A stretch of DNA of 64,000 nucleotides, from contig NZ_CP084222.1 in NCBI RefSeq assembly GCF_020268605.1, positions 62,001 to 126,000 on the forward strand. Direction: 5' to 3'. Source of the DNA: Arsenophonus apicola. GTDB lineage: Bacteria; Pseudomonadota; Gammaproteobacteria; Enterobacterales; Enterobacteriaceae. Of the stretch, positions 18,323 through 29,600 are shown piece after piece. A model generated the notes under the pieces. The model had not been told where the DNA came from. It did no database searches and worked only from the letters and a program-made list of their open reading frames with translations. Position 1 is the first letter of the stretch. Each line of letters begins with the position of its first letter. The position numbers were made by a program, and so were the translations under genes.

Positions 18323-21300
18323 ATGACACAATGGGTTGCGACTAAGTGGGAAAATGCGTTTTATTTGTCCGATAAATCATCTGATAACGCTGAAATTTCC
18401 AATACCCTTTTTTTCAATAAAATTAACCGGTAAACTTAATCGTGAAATGTTTATGTTGGCTGTGTCCCACGCACTAAAGCAACCAAGCTTTCAGTGCACG
18501 TTTTTATGGCAAAACGAATTAATCAAACGCCAGGTAGAGGTGTCGACACAAGGTGAGTATTATGATTTTTCACAGCATCATTCACCGCAGCAGTCTGGAC
18601 AAGATAATCTTAATACGCTTTACCAGCAGCGATTGGTGCCTGGCGTGACGCCACTATTTAAATGGTGCTTATGCTATCTGGGTGAAAACGATCAGCAGAT
18701 GGAACATGTGTTAAATCTTGTTATTCATCATCTAATCATTGATGGCACTTCATTTCGTCAGCTTATGAGTAATGTCCAGCGTTTTTATCAATTATTAGTA
18801 GAATCTCAACCATTACCTAAATGGCCATCTCCAGCAGGTTATTTCACCAGTCAGCAGCCAGAAAATAGTTTAACTCAATCAGAGTTGGTGTTGGCGGAAC
18901 AGCGTGCACGAGATTTAATCGGTCAACAGTGTCAATTAATGCTACCCCGCAATGCGAAACAAAATGAAAAGGTAAAAAGTAAAACGTTATCTTTATCTGA
19001 GTATATTGGGAAGGGTATTCAGGTTTTAGCCGACCAGCACAATGTAACTCGGCATATTATTTTGCAGGCAATATTTGTTGGTTTACTTCATCGTTTATCG
19101 AGCCAAAATGATATTGTCATGCTCTCGCCAGTGAGTATGCGCCCACTCTCTCACCGGGAAGAAGGCGGATGTTGGGTCAACACGGTCATTTTAAATCACC
19201 ATTTTACCGCAGATTTGAGCTGGTCTAATCTTTTTGAACAAATTAGTTTGCAACGTAAACGCTGGAAAGAGGTAAAGCACATCCCTTTGGCAAATATTAT
19301 TGGGGCGTTGCGTAAACAGAAAAAAGATTATTCACTAGAGCGGTTAAATCTGATGTTTGCTGAAACGATAGCATTAAACCATAGCTATCGTTTCAGTGAT
19401 GGCGTCACTGTTTGTGAAAATTATGAATTTATCGAAAGCAGTAATGACCTACAACTAATGTATTGTCAGGCAGAAAATGGTGAAATTCATTTACGTTTAA
19501 ATATTGCGCCAAGTATTAATCGGGATGGGCTATTTAATGCTTTTATGGCGCAATATCAATCAGCGTTAAATACGGTGTTGGTAAATTCTGACCAGCGTAT
19601 CAGCGATTTGCAACTGCTTACGCCGAGCATGATAGCCAATATACATCAACGTAATGTTACTGCCGTAGCCTGGCCTGCCCATACGTTGGCACAACAATTT
19701 TATACTCATGTGTTAGAACAGCCGGATCATACTGCGCTTATCGATGATGTAACCGGTCAAGAGTGGAGTTATGGCCAGCTCCATCATCTTGCTACCCATA
19801 TCGCGACCCATTTAAACACCATGTTTAATGATCCGCGTCAAATGATTGTGATGTTGCATATTGAACCTCTGGCGCAGTTGGTGATTGCTATTCTGGCGGT
19901 GCAGTATGCAGGCATGATTTATTACTGTATTGATCATAGTGCGCCGGAGGAGCGTAAAGCGGTGATGAAGGGCGTAGTACAGCCCGATTTATTGTTAGTT
20001 GATCAACCACAAATGTTTGCTCTGGCATTACCACAATTGGAAATTTCCCTCTTGCTAGAAGAAGCGCAGGCGTCGCTGCTTGACGCCATATCTCCCTTGA
20101 ACCAGAGACCCAAAGGTTCGGTCGAAGATCTAAGTCACTTAATTTTTACCTCAGGTACCACAGGCACGCCCAAAGGCGTGGCATTATCCCACCGGTCAGT
20201 AATGAGTACCTTATATCAGCCGCTACATCTGCCAGTTTCGCAGCGTGTTCTCTATTCCGCTAATGAAACTTTTGATTGTGCAACGCTGCAGTTATGGTCA
20301 GCTTGGATCCATGGTGCGACGGTTATCACTCCAGAACGAAAAGCCATTACTGATCCACAAAGAATGCAGCAGCTGATTGTTAATTATCAACCAGACAATA
20401 TTTTCTTAACGACGGGACTATTTGATAGCTACATGCAATCTGGTAAGGCCGCGCTTTTATCAACCGTTGATACGTTGATTTTCGGTGGTGATGTTGTTAA
20501 CCCTACAGCGGTGCGTGCTGCCCAGCAGGCCGGGGTCAAAAATTTGTTTAATATCTATGGTCCAGCGGAAACTTGTGTTTACAGTTTTGCTTATGCTGCA
20601 TATGGCGAAATCAACGGCCCTGTTCCGCTTGGCTGGGTTTCCAATAATATGCAGGTCTATATTCTTGACTCGCAACAGCAACATGTTCCTTATGGTGCGA
20701 TTGGTGAACTCTATTTTGTTGGGCAAGGATTAGCGCTTGGTTACCATCAGCGGCCAGATTTAGATAAAAATGCATTTGTTGAAATAACCCTACCGGGCAC
20801 TAAGGAAGAAAAAGTTAGCGCTTATCGCAGCGGCGATTACGGTTACTGGAGCGAAGAGGGATTGATTTTTGTTGGACGACGCGATGATCAGGTCAAAATC
20901 AGGGGCTACCGTGTTGAATTAAAAGAGGTGCGTCTGGTACTGGAAGACGTACCTGGTGTTATTCTCGGTGTGGTGATTGCGCCGGGAGAAGCTGGCCATC
21001 GGCAACTACATGGCTTTTATATCAGTAATGCTCCGTTGGATAGCAACCAAGTGCGTAAAGAGCTAGCTAACAAATTGCCGGAATATATGGTTCCGCGTTA
21101 TCTGCAGCAAATTGAAAAAATGCCACTGACGGTGAACGGTAAATTTGATTTGCGTGCCTTAGAGGCGATGCGGGTAATTGAAAGGCCGCGCAACGACAAA
21201 TTTATTGCACCTCGCAATGATATTGAGATGAAACTGTATACGCTTTTTTCGCAGCTTTTTCTGAATGTGACAATTGATATCCATAGCCATTTTTTTGAAC

Positions 21301-22202
21301 TTGGTGGTGCATCGCTGGATGCATTAAGGCTGGTAAATCTGGTTGAAAAAGAGATTGGCCAACTGCTTTCTCTAACTGAATTAATTCGTTATCCAACTAT
21401 TGAGCAACTAGCGGTTTTACTACGGACACGCGCTAGAGGTAGTCAGCCACAAAATATGCGCGCAGAAAATTTAATGACCTTTCGTGACGGCAAGCGCCAC
21501 CTTATCTGTATCCATCCAGGTGGCGGTACTGCTTATTGTTATCTTAAGCTGGCTAATGCACTTAATCGTGATCTGGGTATACATGGTATTCAGGCGCAAG
21601 GTTTAAAAGAGGGAGAGTCATTTTTACCCAGTTTTGATGCGATGGCAGACCATTACCTCAGTCAAATTGAACATCTAATCAGTCAACCGCATATACTATG
21701 CGGTTGGTCATTAGGGGGGCTGATGGCGCTATTAATGGCGCGTAAGCTTCAGCAACGAGGCTTTCACCATAGCAAAATTATTATGTTCGATACCGGCTAC
21801 CCTTATCCCGAGATGGTGCGCTGCATCCCCCAAATGCGATTGGATGAGTTTAAACAGAAACTATGTCGTTTTGATGGCATATTTCCAGATATTCGTGAAG
21901 AGGATATTGATCGTTATCACCGCTTATACAATCACCACCGTCTGTTACTTACCGGTATAACTGAGGTTCCTCATTTTTCTGGCCGTGCCTGGTTGATTCA
22001 GGTACGTGACAAAGAGTACACCTTTGATATTGAACGTGCTGCCGCATCCTGGCGTCAGGTTATTCCTCAGTTAGTTGCATTGCCCACTTCAGGTAATCAC
22101 TGGTCGTTAATGGATCCACCCCACGTACAAAAAGTGGCGGCGATGGTGGAAGATATAATGGCCGAACATTGTCAAGAGATGGTTGAGGATGTCTGCCTAT
22201 GA
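18323..22202 (+). CDS. NRPS, C-A-T-TE, with a +1 frameshift near the N-terminus
   Basis: Single-module non-ribosomal peptide synthetase of about 1290 residues. The natural start is the ATG at 18323 (MTQWVATKWENAFYLS), which opens a condensation domain. Its frame stops at 18433, and the domain continues one frame over (SIKLTGKLNREMF) after a T7 run at 18408-18414; removing one T restores the reading. Domains: condensation (HHLIIDG at about 18721-18744), adenylation (FTSGTTGTPKG near 20150; NIYGPAE near 20560; YRSGDYG near 20824; DDQVKIRGYRVEL near 20883; NGKFDLRAL near 21140), carrier (FFELGGASLDAL near 21290, Ser acceptor), thioesterase (GWSLGG near 21700; SGNHWSL near 22090). My alignment of pocket residues gives about D-C-L-F-I-G-I-V-Y, nearest to Ile/Val-type codes. 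Its TGA overlaps the next ATG (ATGA), so the genes are coupled. GC is higher than in surrounding DNA. Confidence 0.88.
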
Positions 22203-25200
22203 ACATCGAAAAACCGCAGAATTTACTGGCTGCTTTTCACCATTGGCGGCAAGCAACACCTGAAGCCAATGCTTGGGTCGATGCACAGCAGTGTTTGAGC
22301 TATCGTGAACTGGATGAGAAAAGCGCTACGTTGGCCGCCAAACTGGCTGTTTTGGTTGAAAAACCTGGCGATATTATTGTCCTGCATTTGGAAAAAGGTG
22401 CCGATATGGCGATAGCCATAATGGCTGTAATAAAGCTGGGGGCAAGTTATCTCTGCGTTGAACCCAATGCACCTCAAGCTCGCTTAGAACAACTATTAGA
22501 GGATGTAGCGCCGGCGCTGGTTCTGACGGCATCTGTTGTAAATTGTGCTGTACCGCAAACCACCCGCTGTGTTCATTATAGTCAGTTGCCTGAAGCTAGT
22601 CCTATAAGTAAATTTCAAGGGTACCATTCAACACCACAGGCTTGTGCCTGCCTGTTTTATACCTCTGGTACCACTGGAAAGCCGAAAGCAGTGGCTGTTA
22701 GTCACCAAGGGATCATTCATATGGCCTGGCAGCCAGATTATGTCACTATCCTACCGGGTCAGGGGGTAGGCTCAGTTTCGACGCCCGCTTTTGATGCTTT
22801 CAGTTTTGATTTTTGGGCAGCGTTAACCAATGGGGCATATACAGTCATGCTCACGCCAGATATGCTTTGTTATCGGGGAAACGATAATGACCTCAAGCCT
22901 GCTGCTACGGTGAATGTGCTATTTATCACCACGGCATTATTCCACTCATTGATATCGGGCTCAGCCCCTTTGCTCGCTTCGATAAGTTACTTATTAGTGG
23001 GAGGAGAGGCGCTGAGACCGAAAGCTGTTCGCCAGTTTTATCGTCGGTTTATGCCAAATCCACCCCAACTGATCCAGGTTTATGGACCTACAGAATGCAG
23101 TACTTTTGCTACTGCTTGGCCAGTTCCGCAGAATTTCATTGGTGACCGACTGCCGATCGGGCAAGGGATCGGACAAACGCAGTGTTGGGTTTTGACACCG
23201 GAAGGGGAACTGGTTAGCGAGGACGAAAGTGGTGAGCTTTATCTTTCTGGGCCAGGCTTGGCTTTGGGCTATTACGCAGATGAGCAAACCACTTGTCAGA
23301 AGTTTGTCGACTGCCATTTTACTTCCACACCCGTTTGTTGTTATCGCACCGGTGACAAGGTACGCTGGAACAATCAGGGTCAACTGGAGTGGTTGGCACG
23401 CATTGATAGTCAGGTCAAAGTTCGCGGCTTTCGCGTTGATCTTAATGAGCTGGAACAGCATATTCTCTCGGCACCGGACGTTGAGGCGGCAGTCGTGTTG
23501 ACGCGTGAAAATGAGGTTTCCATTGAGTTAGTGGCGTTTGTCAGTGGAAGTGCTGATCAACTGATAGATTTTCTTAAATCACGCGTTCCCGGTTGGATGC
23601 TTCCCCATGAAGTACATAGATTACCTGCTCTGCCCTTGACACAAAATGGCAAGATTGATCGCCAGGCCTTATTTCAATCCTTAACTGTGCAAAATCTGTC
23701 AAAAAAGATACAACCGGTTAGTGAGCATGACGCTGAGGCGGCACTGCGTAGTCTATTGCGCCACGATAATTTCAACTTGCAACTTTCTTTAATGGATAAC
23801 GGTGGTGATTCGCTGACAGCTATAAGAATGTTATCGGCCTGGCAAGTTCCAACAGGTCAGGCGCTAGTCACTGCCGCTGAATTACTCTATACCACGCCGG
23901 TCAGTGCGGTATTAACCAGGCTGCAGCCTGTAGTTAAACAAGCAACTATTATGCTTGATAACGATATTAGTCATGAGGCCTCTAGCGAACAATTGCGTAT
24001 GTGGTTTTTACAGCAGCGTGATCCCAGTCTATATGCTTATGCAACGCCTTTTCAGTTTGAATTTCAGGGCCAGATGGACGAGAAATGCCTTGAGCAGGCG
24101 CTACAAATACTGGTAGAACGCCATGGCGCTTTCCGTACCCTGCTTGAATTTGACATAAATACGCAACAGCTAATGCAACGGATTGTTCCGTACAGTGATT
24201 TCACCCTTGTGCATCAACAAGTGAGCGATGAATGCTGGTCTAACTGGGCTAAAGCGTGGTTCAGACAACCTTTTCAGTTAGGTCAAGAGGTTGCTCTGCG
24301 TGCTTGTTTACTCACCACAGATAACGATCGGCAAGTGCTGTTGCTGAATATGCATCATGCATTGATTGATGGTGAGTCGATGAATATTTTACTCCGTGAA
24401 CTGAGCCAGTGTTATACGGCCTTACAGCACGACCAACAACCTGGCTTGCTTCCATTAAACTACTCACTATTACATCATTCTGCCGCATTAAAGCTTTATT
24501 ATCAGCAAGATAGTTATAAGCAGAGTCTAAATTTTTGGCGGGAAAGACTGCCAGAAATACTGGCGATACGGCGGCGCTATGGTTTAATTTCCGCTGCAGA
24601 TATGGCGGGTGAGCGTCAGCAACTAATGATCGATCAGCAGACAACTCAGGCCATTAAAGTGCTGGCAAAAAAACAAGGGATGACGGTAGCTGGCTTGCTG
24701 CTCAGTGTGTTGGGATGGAGTTGGGGACAGTGGCGAAAACAGAGTGCTGTCACTATTGGTTTCCCTGATGCTGGTCGTTTTTTGCCAAATAGTGAAAACA
24801 TTATTGGTATGTTAGTCAATACGCTGGTATGGCATGAACAGATATTACCGGATGACACATTGGCTAGTTTCTTGGATCGTTCCGGACAAGAGTTGAAAAA
24901 TATTTTTTCTCATCACACGGTTAATTATGCAGACATAACTAAACTGGCTTCCACTATGCAGGCGGAGGGACAAACCCTATTCGACCTGGTATTTGTTATG
25001 GAGAACACTGATTTTTCTTGCCTCGAATTGCCAGGCCTGAAGATAAAAGGCAGTGTACCTGACATCGGCAGTGCCAAATTTCCATTTTTGGTCTGTGTGA
25101 CACCGCAGGGGATGGCAACAGAAGTGATTCTGGAGTATCAGACAGCATTATTCAATCGTGAGGAAGCCCATTTTTTTGCCAGCAAGTGGATCCGTCTGTT

Positions 25201-26599
25201 ACAAAATTTAACCTGCGAGTCAGCTGTTATGAGCACACTTTCAACACAATTCGGCTTTCCCCCTTCATCCGCTGCCTCTGTTATTGTTAATCAGGGACAG
25301 CAACAGGCGCTCTCCTTTGATACGCTTCGAGCCTGGCTTGATCACCAGCGAAATTTAACTCCCGATACCGTAGCACTGGTTGATAATAATGGTGTGACGT
25401 TGACCTATTCCGATTTAATGGAACAGGTAGCGCGCATGGAAATATTTCTCAGTCAACAGTGGAAATTGCCCTATGGCAGCGTAGTGGCGATCCATGCTCA
25501 TGCAGACCGGCACGCGATTATTGCCATTTTAGCTATGGCCAGTCGCGGTATCTGTTTTGTTGGGCTGGATGTTAACTACCCAGATAAACTGATTACCCAT
25601 ATTTTAACTACGGCAGGAATCGATGCAGTAATGGTGGATCAAGCCCATGCCGCTTCGCCGTTATTAACAACTAAAGCTGAATTGCCGTTAATTCCGATTG
25701 ATGGTTATCTGCAAGTTAACAATCAGTCACCGTTATCGCCTGATAGAGCGGTTAATGCAGATACCTTAATGTATAAGGTATATACTTCTGGCTCCACTGG
25801 TTTGCCCAAAGAACTGGCAGCACGCCATAGTCTGATGCTGAATATTGTTCAGTGGCAAAATCGTATCGGGCTAGACAAACCAGCACGTACCTTACAATTT
25901 ACTTCTCTCTCCTTTGATATTTCTCATCAGGAGATCTGCACCACTTTGTGTACTGGCGGGACACTATTGTTAGTCCCACCCGCTTTTCGGCGTGATCATC
26001 AGGCTTTACTGCGATTTATACAAACTGAGCGCGTTGAGCGCTTGTATATTCCCTATATCGTATTGCAATCATTAGCCGAGACTGCCCAGGCATTGAAAAT
26101 TGAGCCAGATTGCCTTTGCGAAATAATCAGTGCGGGAGAGATGCTTTTTTGTACTGAGGCGATTAAAAATCTGTTTCGCCAATCCCCCGGTTCCCGACTT
26201 ATTAATATGTATGGTACTTCAGAAACTCACGTCGTCACCAGTTATACCTTGCAGGGTGAGCCAGATAACTGGCCAACAGCAGTTCCGGTCGGCTATCCGG
26301 CAGATAATTGCGGGGTGTATATCGTTGATGAAAGCAATCAATTGTTGGATGATCAACAACAAATCGGTCAGATTGCGATTACCGGGATGCACGTATGGCC
26401 CTGTTATCAAAATAATCCCAGCGCTAATCAGCAGAAATTCTGCCTACTCTCGTGCAACGGACAGCATCAGTTAGCTTATTTGACCGGAGATATAGGCCAT
26501 TATGATAGCCAGGGGCGACTCAATTATCTGGAGCGGCGCGATCATCAAGTCAAAATTAATGGTTACCGGGTGGAATGTGGTCAGTTAGAAACACTGTAG
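22199..26599 (+). CDS. NRPS/PKS megasynthase, N-terminal part (A-T-C-A), ended by in-frame TAG
   Basis: 1466 residues before a TAG at 26597-26599 that interrupts the second adenylation domain between core motifs A8 (DHQVKINGYRVE) and A10. Domains: A1 (FYTSGTTGKPKA near 22655; VYGPTECS near 23080; YRTGDKVRW near 23341; NGKIDRQAL near 23647), T1 (DNGGDSLTAI near 23797), condensation (HHALIDGES near 24355), A2 (VYTSGSTGLPKE near 25780; NMYGTSETHVV near 26205; YLTGDIGHY near 26479). Pocket residues by my alignment: A1 about D-A-F-F-L-G-V-T-F (Ile/Val-like); A2 about D-I-Q-Y-I-A-M-V-V, close to proline codes of the DVQ(L/Y)IAHVV type. There is no N-terminal condensation domain, so A1 loads the first residue. 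The frame after the TAG is open and completes A2, so this and the following entry are one gene. Confidence 0.88.
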   Translation: MNIEKPQNLLAAFHHWRQATPEANAWVDAQQCLSYRELDEKSATLAAKLAVLVEKPGDIIVLHLEKGADMAIAIMAVIKLGASYLCVEPNAPQARLEQLLEDVAPALVLTASVVNCAVPQTTRCVHYSQLPEASPISKFQGYHSTPQACACLFYTSGTTGKPKAVAVSHQGIIHMAWQPDYVTILPGQGVGSVSTPAFDAFSFDFWAALTNGAYTVMLTPDMLCYRGNDNDLKPAATVNVLFITTALFHSLISGSAPLLASISYLLVGGEALRPKAVRQFYRRFMPNPPQLIQVYGPTECSTFATAWPVPQNFIGDRLPIGQGIGQTQCWVLTPEGELVSEDESGELYLSGPGLALGYYADEQTTCQKFVDCHFTSTPVCCYRTGDKVRWNNQGQLEWLARIDSQVKVRGFRVDLNELEQHILSAPDVEAAVVLTRENEVSIELVAFVSGSADQLIDFLKSRVPGWMLPHEVHRLPALPLTQNGKIDRQALFQSLTVQNLSKKIQPVSEHDAEAALRSLLRHDNFNLQLSLMDNGGDSLTAIRMLSAWQVPTGQALVTAAELLYTTPVSAVLTRLQPVVKQATIMLDNDISHEASSEQLRMWFLQQRDPSLYAYATPFQFEFQGQMDEKCLEQALQILVERHGAFRTLLEFDINTQQLMQRIVPYSDFTLVHQQVSDECWSNWAKAWFRQPFQLGQEVALRACLLTTDNDRQVLLLNMHHALIDGESMNILLRELSQCYTALQHDQQPGLLPLNYSLLHHSAALKLYYQQDSYKQSLNFWRERLPEILAIRRRYGLISAADMAGERQQLMIDQQTTQAIKVLAKKQGMTVAGLLLSVLGWSWGQWRKQSAVTIGFPDAGRFLPNSENIIGMLVNTLVWHEQILPDDTLASFLDRSGQELKNIFSHHTVNYADITKLASTMQAEGQTLFDLVFVMENTDFSCLELPGLKIKGSVPDIGSAKFPFLVCVTPQGMATEVILEYQTALFNREEAHFFASKWIRLLQNLTCESAVMSTLSTQFGFPPSSAASVIVNQGQQQALSFDTLRAWLDHQRNLTPDTVALVDNNGVTLTYSDLMEQVARMEIFLSQQWKLPYGSVVAIHAHADRHAIIAILAMASRGICFVGLDVNYPDKLITHILTTAGIDAVMVDQAHAASPLLTTKAELPLIPIDGYLQVNNQSPLSPDRAVNADTLMYKVYTSGSTGLPKELAARHSLMLNIVQWQNRIGLDKPARTLQFTSLSFDISHQEICTTLCTGGTLLLVPPAFRRDHQALLRFIQTERVERLYIPYIVLQSLAETAQALKIEPDCLCEIISAGEMLFCTEAIKNLFRQSPGSRLINMYGTSETHVVTSYTLQGEPDNWPTAVPVGYPADNCGVYIVDESNQLLDDQQQIGQIAITGMHVWPCYQNNPSANQQKFCLLSCNGQHQLAYLTGDIGHYDSQGRLNYLERRDHQVKINGYRVECGQLETL

Positions 26600-26623
26600 C
26601 TAGAAAGCGGCTATTTCCATTCA

Positions 26624-29600
26624 GTGGCAGTGATGGCGCAGCAAGGGCAGTTGCTGGCCTATTTGCGCCTTAAATCGCCACAGATTCAAGTATCAACGAC
26701 CGAGTTATATCAACGATTACAGCAGTGGTTGCCAGCCGGCGCTTTAAAAATGGAATTTCGCGTGGTAGATGCACTTAGTACGACACCGAGTGGCAAAATC
26801 GACCGGGCGGGTCTAGCCAGGTTGTTATGGCACCCGCTACCAGATGATAATCTCAGTGTACAGACCACTATCAGACGGCAAGCAACAAATCAGCGATCGG
26901 TGGCAGACTGGCGCTATTTATTAAGCCAGCTAATTGAGAAAGAGTTGGGTAGAAAACCTAGTTGTGAGCAGACTAAGTTTTTTGCCCTGGGATTAACATC
27001 GTTACGACTGATAAAAATCCATGTAGCGTTGATTCAGGCTGGCGCAACTACTCTCAAACTTAACGATCTGTTTGAGCATGCGAGTATTGACCAATTGAGC
27101 TATTTTTTAGCGGGTGAAACGATGACGCCGCCTTCTATCACATCGATAGCAACTAAACCAACTAGGTTGACTGAAACTTCGGCAGACGAAAACGCCATTG
27201 CGGTGATTGGAATGGCAATCAATGTCAGTCAATGTGCTGATCTGGCAACATTTTGGCGTGCTGTCATGGATTCTCGCGAGTTGGTAGAGCGAGATAGATC
27301 ATTGCTTACTATTCGCAGCGATAATGAAGAGCGTAAAGTGGCAGTACGTTCATCGCTATCAGGCATTTTCGACTTTGATCAAAATTGGTTCGGTATTTCG
27401 CCCCAAGAAGCAAAACGTATGGATCCACAACAGCGCCATTTGTTGATGAGCGTAGTACAGGCGTTAGAAAATGCCGGCTATAGTAGCAGGCAAGATCTGG
27501 CGTCGGTTGGTATAATGGCTAGTATAGGCGATGCATTTTACCAGCGCTGGTTAGAGCGGAGAGATTGCACTGAAAGTCGTAATAGCGATCCTTTTTTCTT
27601 AGGTTTATCTTATCAGAAGGATTTTGTGGCAACGAAAGTGGCTTATTACCTTGGCTTAGGTGGCCCGGCGCTAACGGTGCAAACTGGTTGTTCAAGCTCT
27701 CTGGTGGCAGTGCATCAGGCATGCAATGCATTAAACATGGGTGATGCTGAAATGATGGTAGTGGCTGGGGTAAATATTGATCCAGATGCTGTACAGGGGT
27801 ATAAATGGGCGCCGGGCCATATCTTCTCTAGACAAGGTAGTACTAATCCGTTCAGCGACAATGCGGATGGCACGCTGGCGACCAATGGGTGTGGCGTTGT
27901 GATCCTTAAACCATTAGCGGCAGCTCGGCGCGACTATGATCGCATTTATGCCGTTATCACTGCTAGTGCAATTAATAATGATGGTCGCGATAAGGCGGGA
28001 TATACCGCGCCTTCTGTTGCCGGGCAGGCGAAAGTGATTAGTTCGGCATTAACACGTGCCGGAATAACCGCCGATCGAATTGGTTATGTTGAAGCTCACG
28101 GTACAGCAACACCGCTAGGTGATCCGATCGAAATGGCCGCGCTTAGCCGAGCATTCTCATCAACAACCGGCAAAACAAATTTCTGCCATATTGCGTCAGT
28201 AAAAAGTCAGCTCGGTCATGCCGGTCCAGCGGCTGGTATCTTAGGGTTGATCCGGGCTGCTTTGGCACTCTATCATCAAGTATTGCCTGCTAATGTAGGC
28301 TATCAGCGTGCTAATCCATTGCTAGAAATGGATAAAACACCGTTCACAACCAGTGCCACCAGTCGCCAGTGGAAAAGTGATGCGCTACGCTACGCTGGTG
28401 TCAGTAGTTTTGGCATGGGGGGAACCAATGCGCATCTTATCTTGCGTGAACCGCGGCAAGAAGAGCGCTGTTCGCCTTCAATCAAGCAACAAGGGATCTG
28501 TTTGGCACCCTTATCAGCCGCTACGCCGCAGGCGTTACAACGACTTATCGTTCAAGTGTTGAATATCATACGTACCTCTTCGCTGGATTTATCTACCCTT
28601 TGCGCACGCTTATCACTGCATAAACCACAGACAATACGTCATCTCGGCATATGGAGCGATCTGGCTCAAGCGCAAGCAGAAATGGAAAGCTGGTTAACAC
28701 AAGGACAAAACAACCCGCAGATATTAAGGCGAATTGATAGACTGCACAATAGCCAGCAACTGTCCCAGGTTCAGGCTCAGCAGTGCCGTGATTGGTTGCT
28801 GGACGAAGAAAGTAGATGGCCAGTCAGCCGGGTAAATAATCATCCTGCAAGCTGGCAGTTTTCTACCACCAATTTTAACTTTGCTCCTTTTATGTTACTT
28901 CCTGCTAGGGTTCCGGCAAAACTAGCCACTAAACAGTGGCGTTACACGCCTTGCTGGCAACGGGTAGCTCAACCTCAGATGGCGGTCGCTGATCTCTGCC
29001 TGGTGATTGGCATATTGCCCGATAATGTACAGCTGACGGCACGTCAGGTGCTGGTGTTATCTCCAGAAGAAAAACCCGACCATCTATTAAAACAGGCAGC
29101 AAACACCGCAGGAAAAGTACAAATTCTGTGGGTTTCTTCTGTTGGCGAGAGCGCTGTTGAGCTGTTGTTAAGTCTAACTCATGTCATACAGGCAGCTAGC
29201 CAGTGCCTGCCGAATCGCACGCTAGAATTGAATCGACTCACTGTCAATGCATTAAGTACGGCAGTAGGGGAAGTTGTTCTACCGGAACAGGCGATGTTAA
29301 CCAGTGCACTGAATGTTATTATTCAGGAACACCCACAGATACATTGTGCACTTTTTGATTGCTCAGTTGATAGCCTTACTGTCGCTATCGGATATGGTTT
29401 GAGTCAGCATGGCATAGTACATGCGTGGCGCAGGAAGCAATGGTTAAAGCTCAGCTATCAACCGCTGGCAGAGCAACCACTACATCAGTTACCCATGCTG
29501 CTGCCATCAGGCACTTATGTTGTACTCGGTGGCAGCGGTGGCATCGGTCAGGCTTTAGTGCAGGCTATTGCCGCCATTGCACCACATAGCCAATTTGTTC

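Noticed and set aside
26597..26599. Selenocysteine or UGA recoding as explanation for the broken synthase, given selC nearby
   Set aside because: The stop is TAG (and TAA in the broken glycosyltransferase); tRNA-Sec reads UGA only and no SECIS-like stem was sought or seen.
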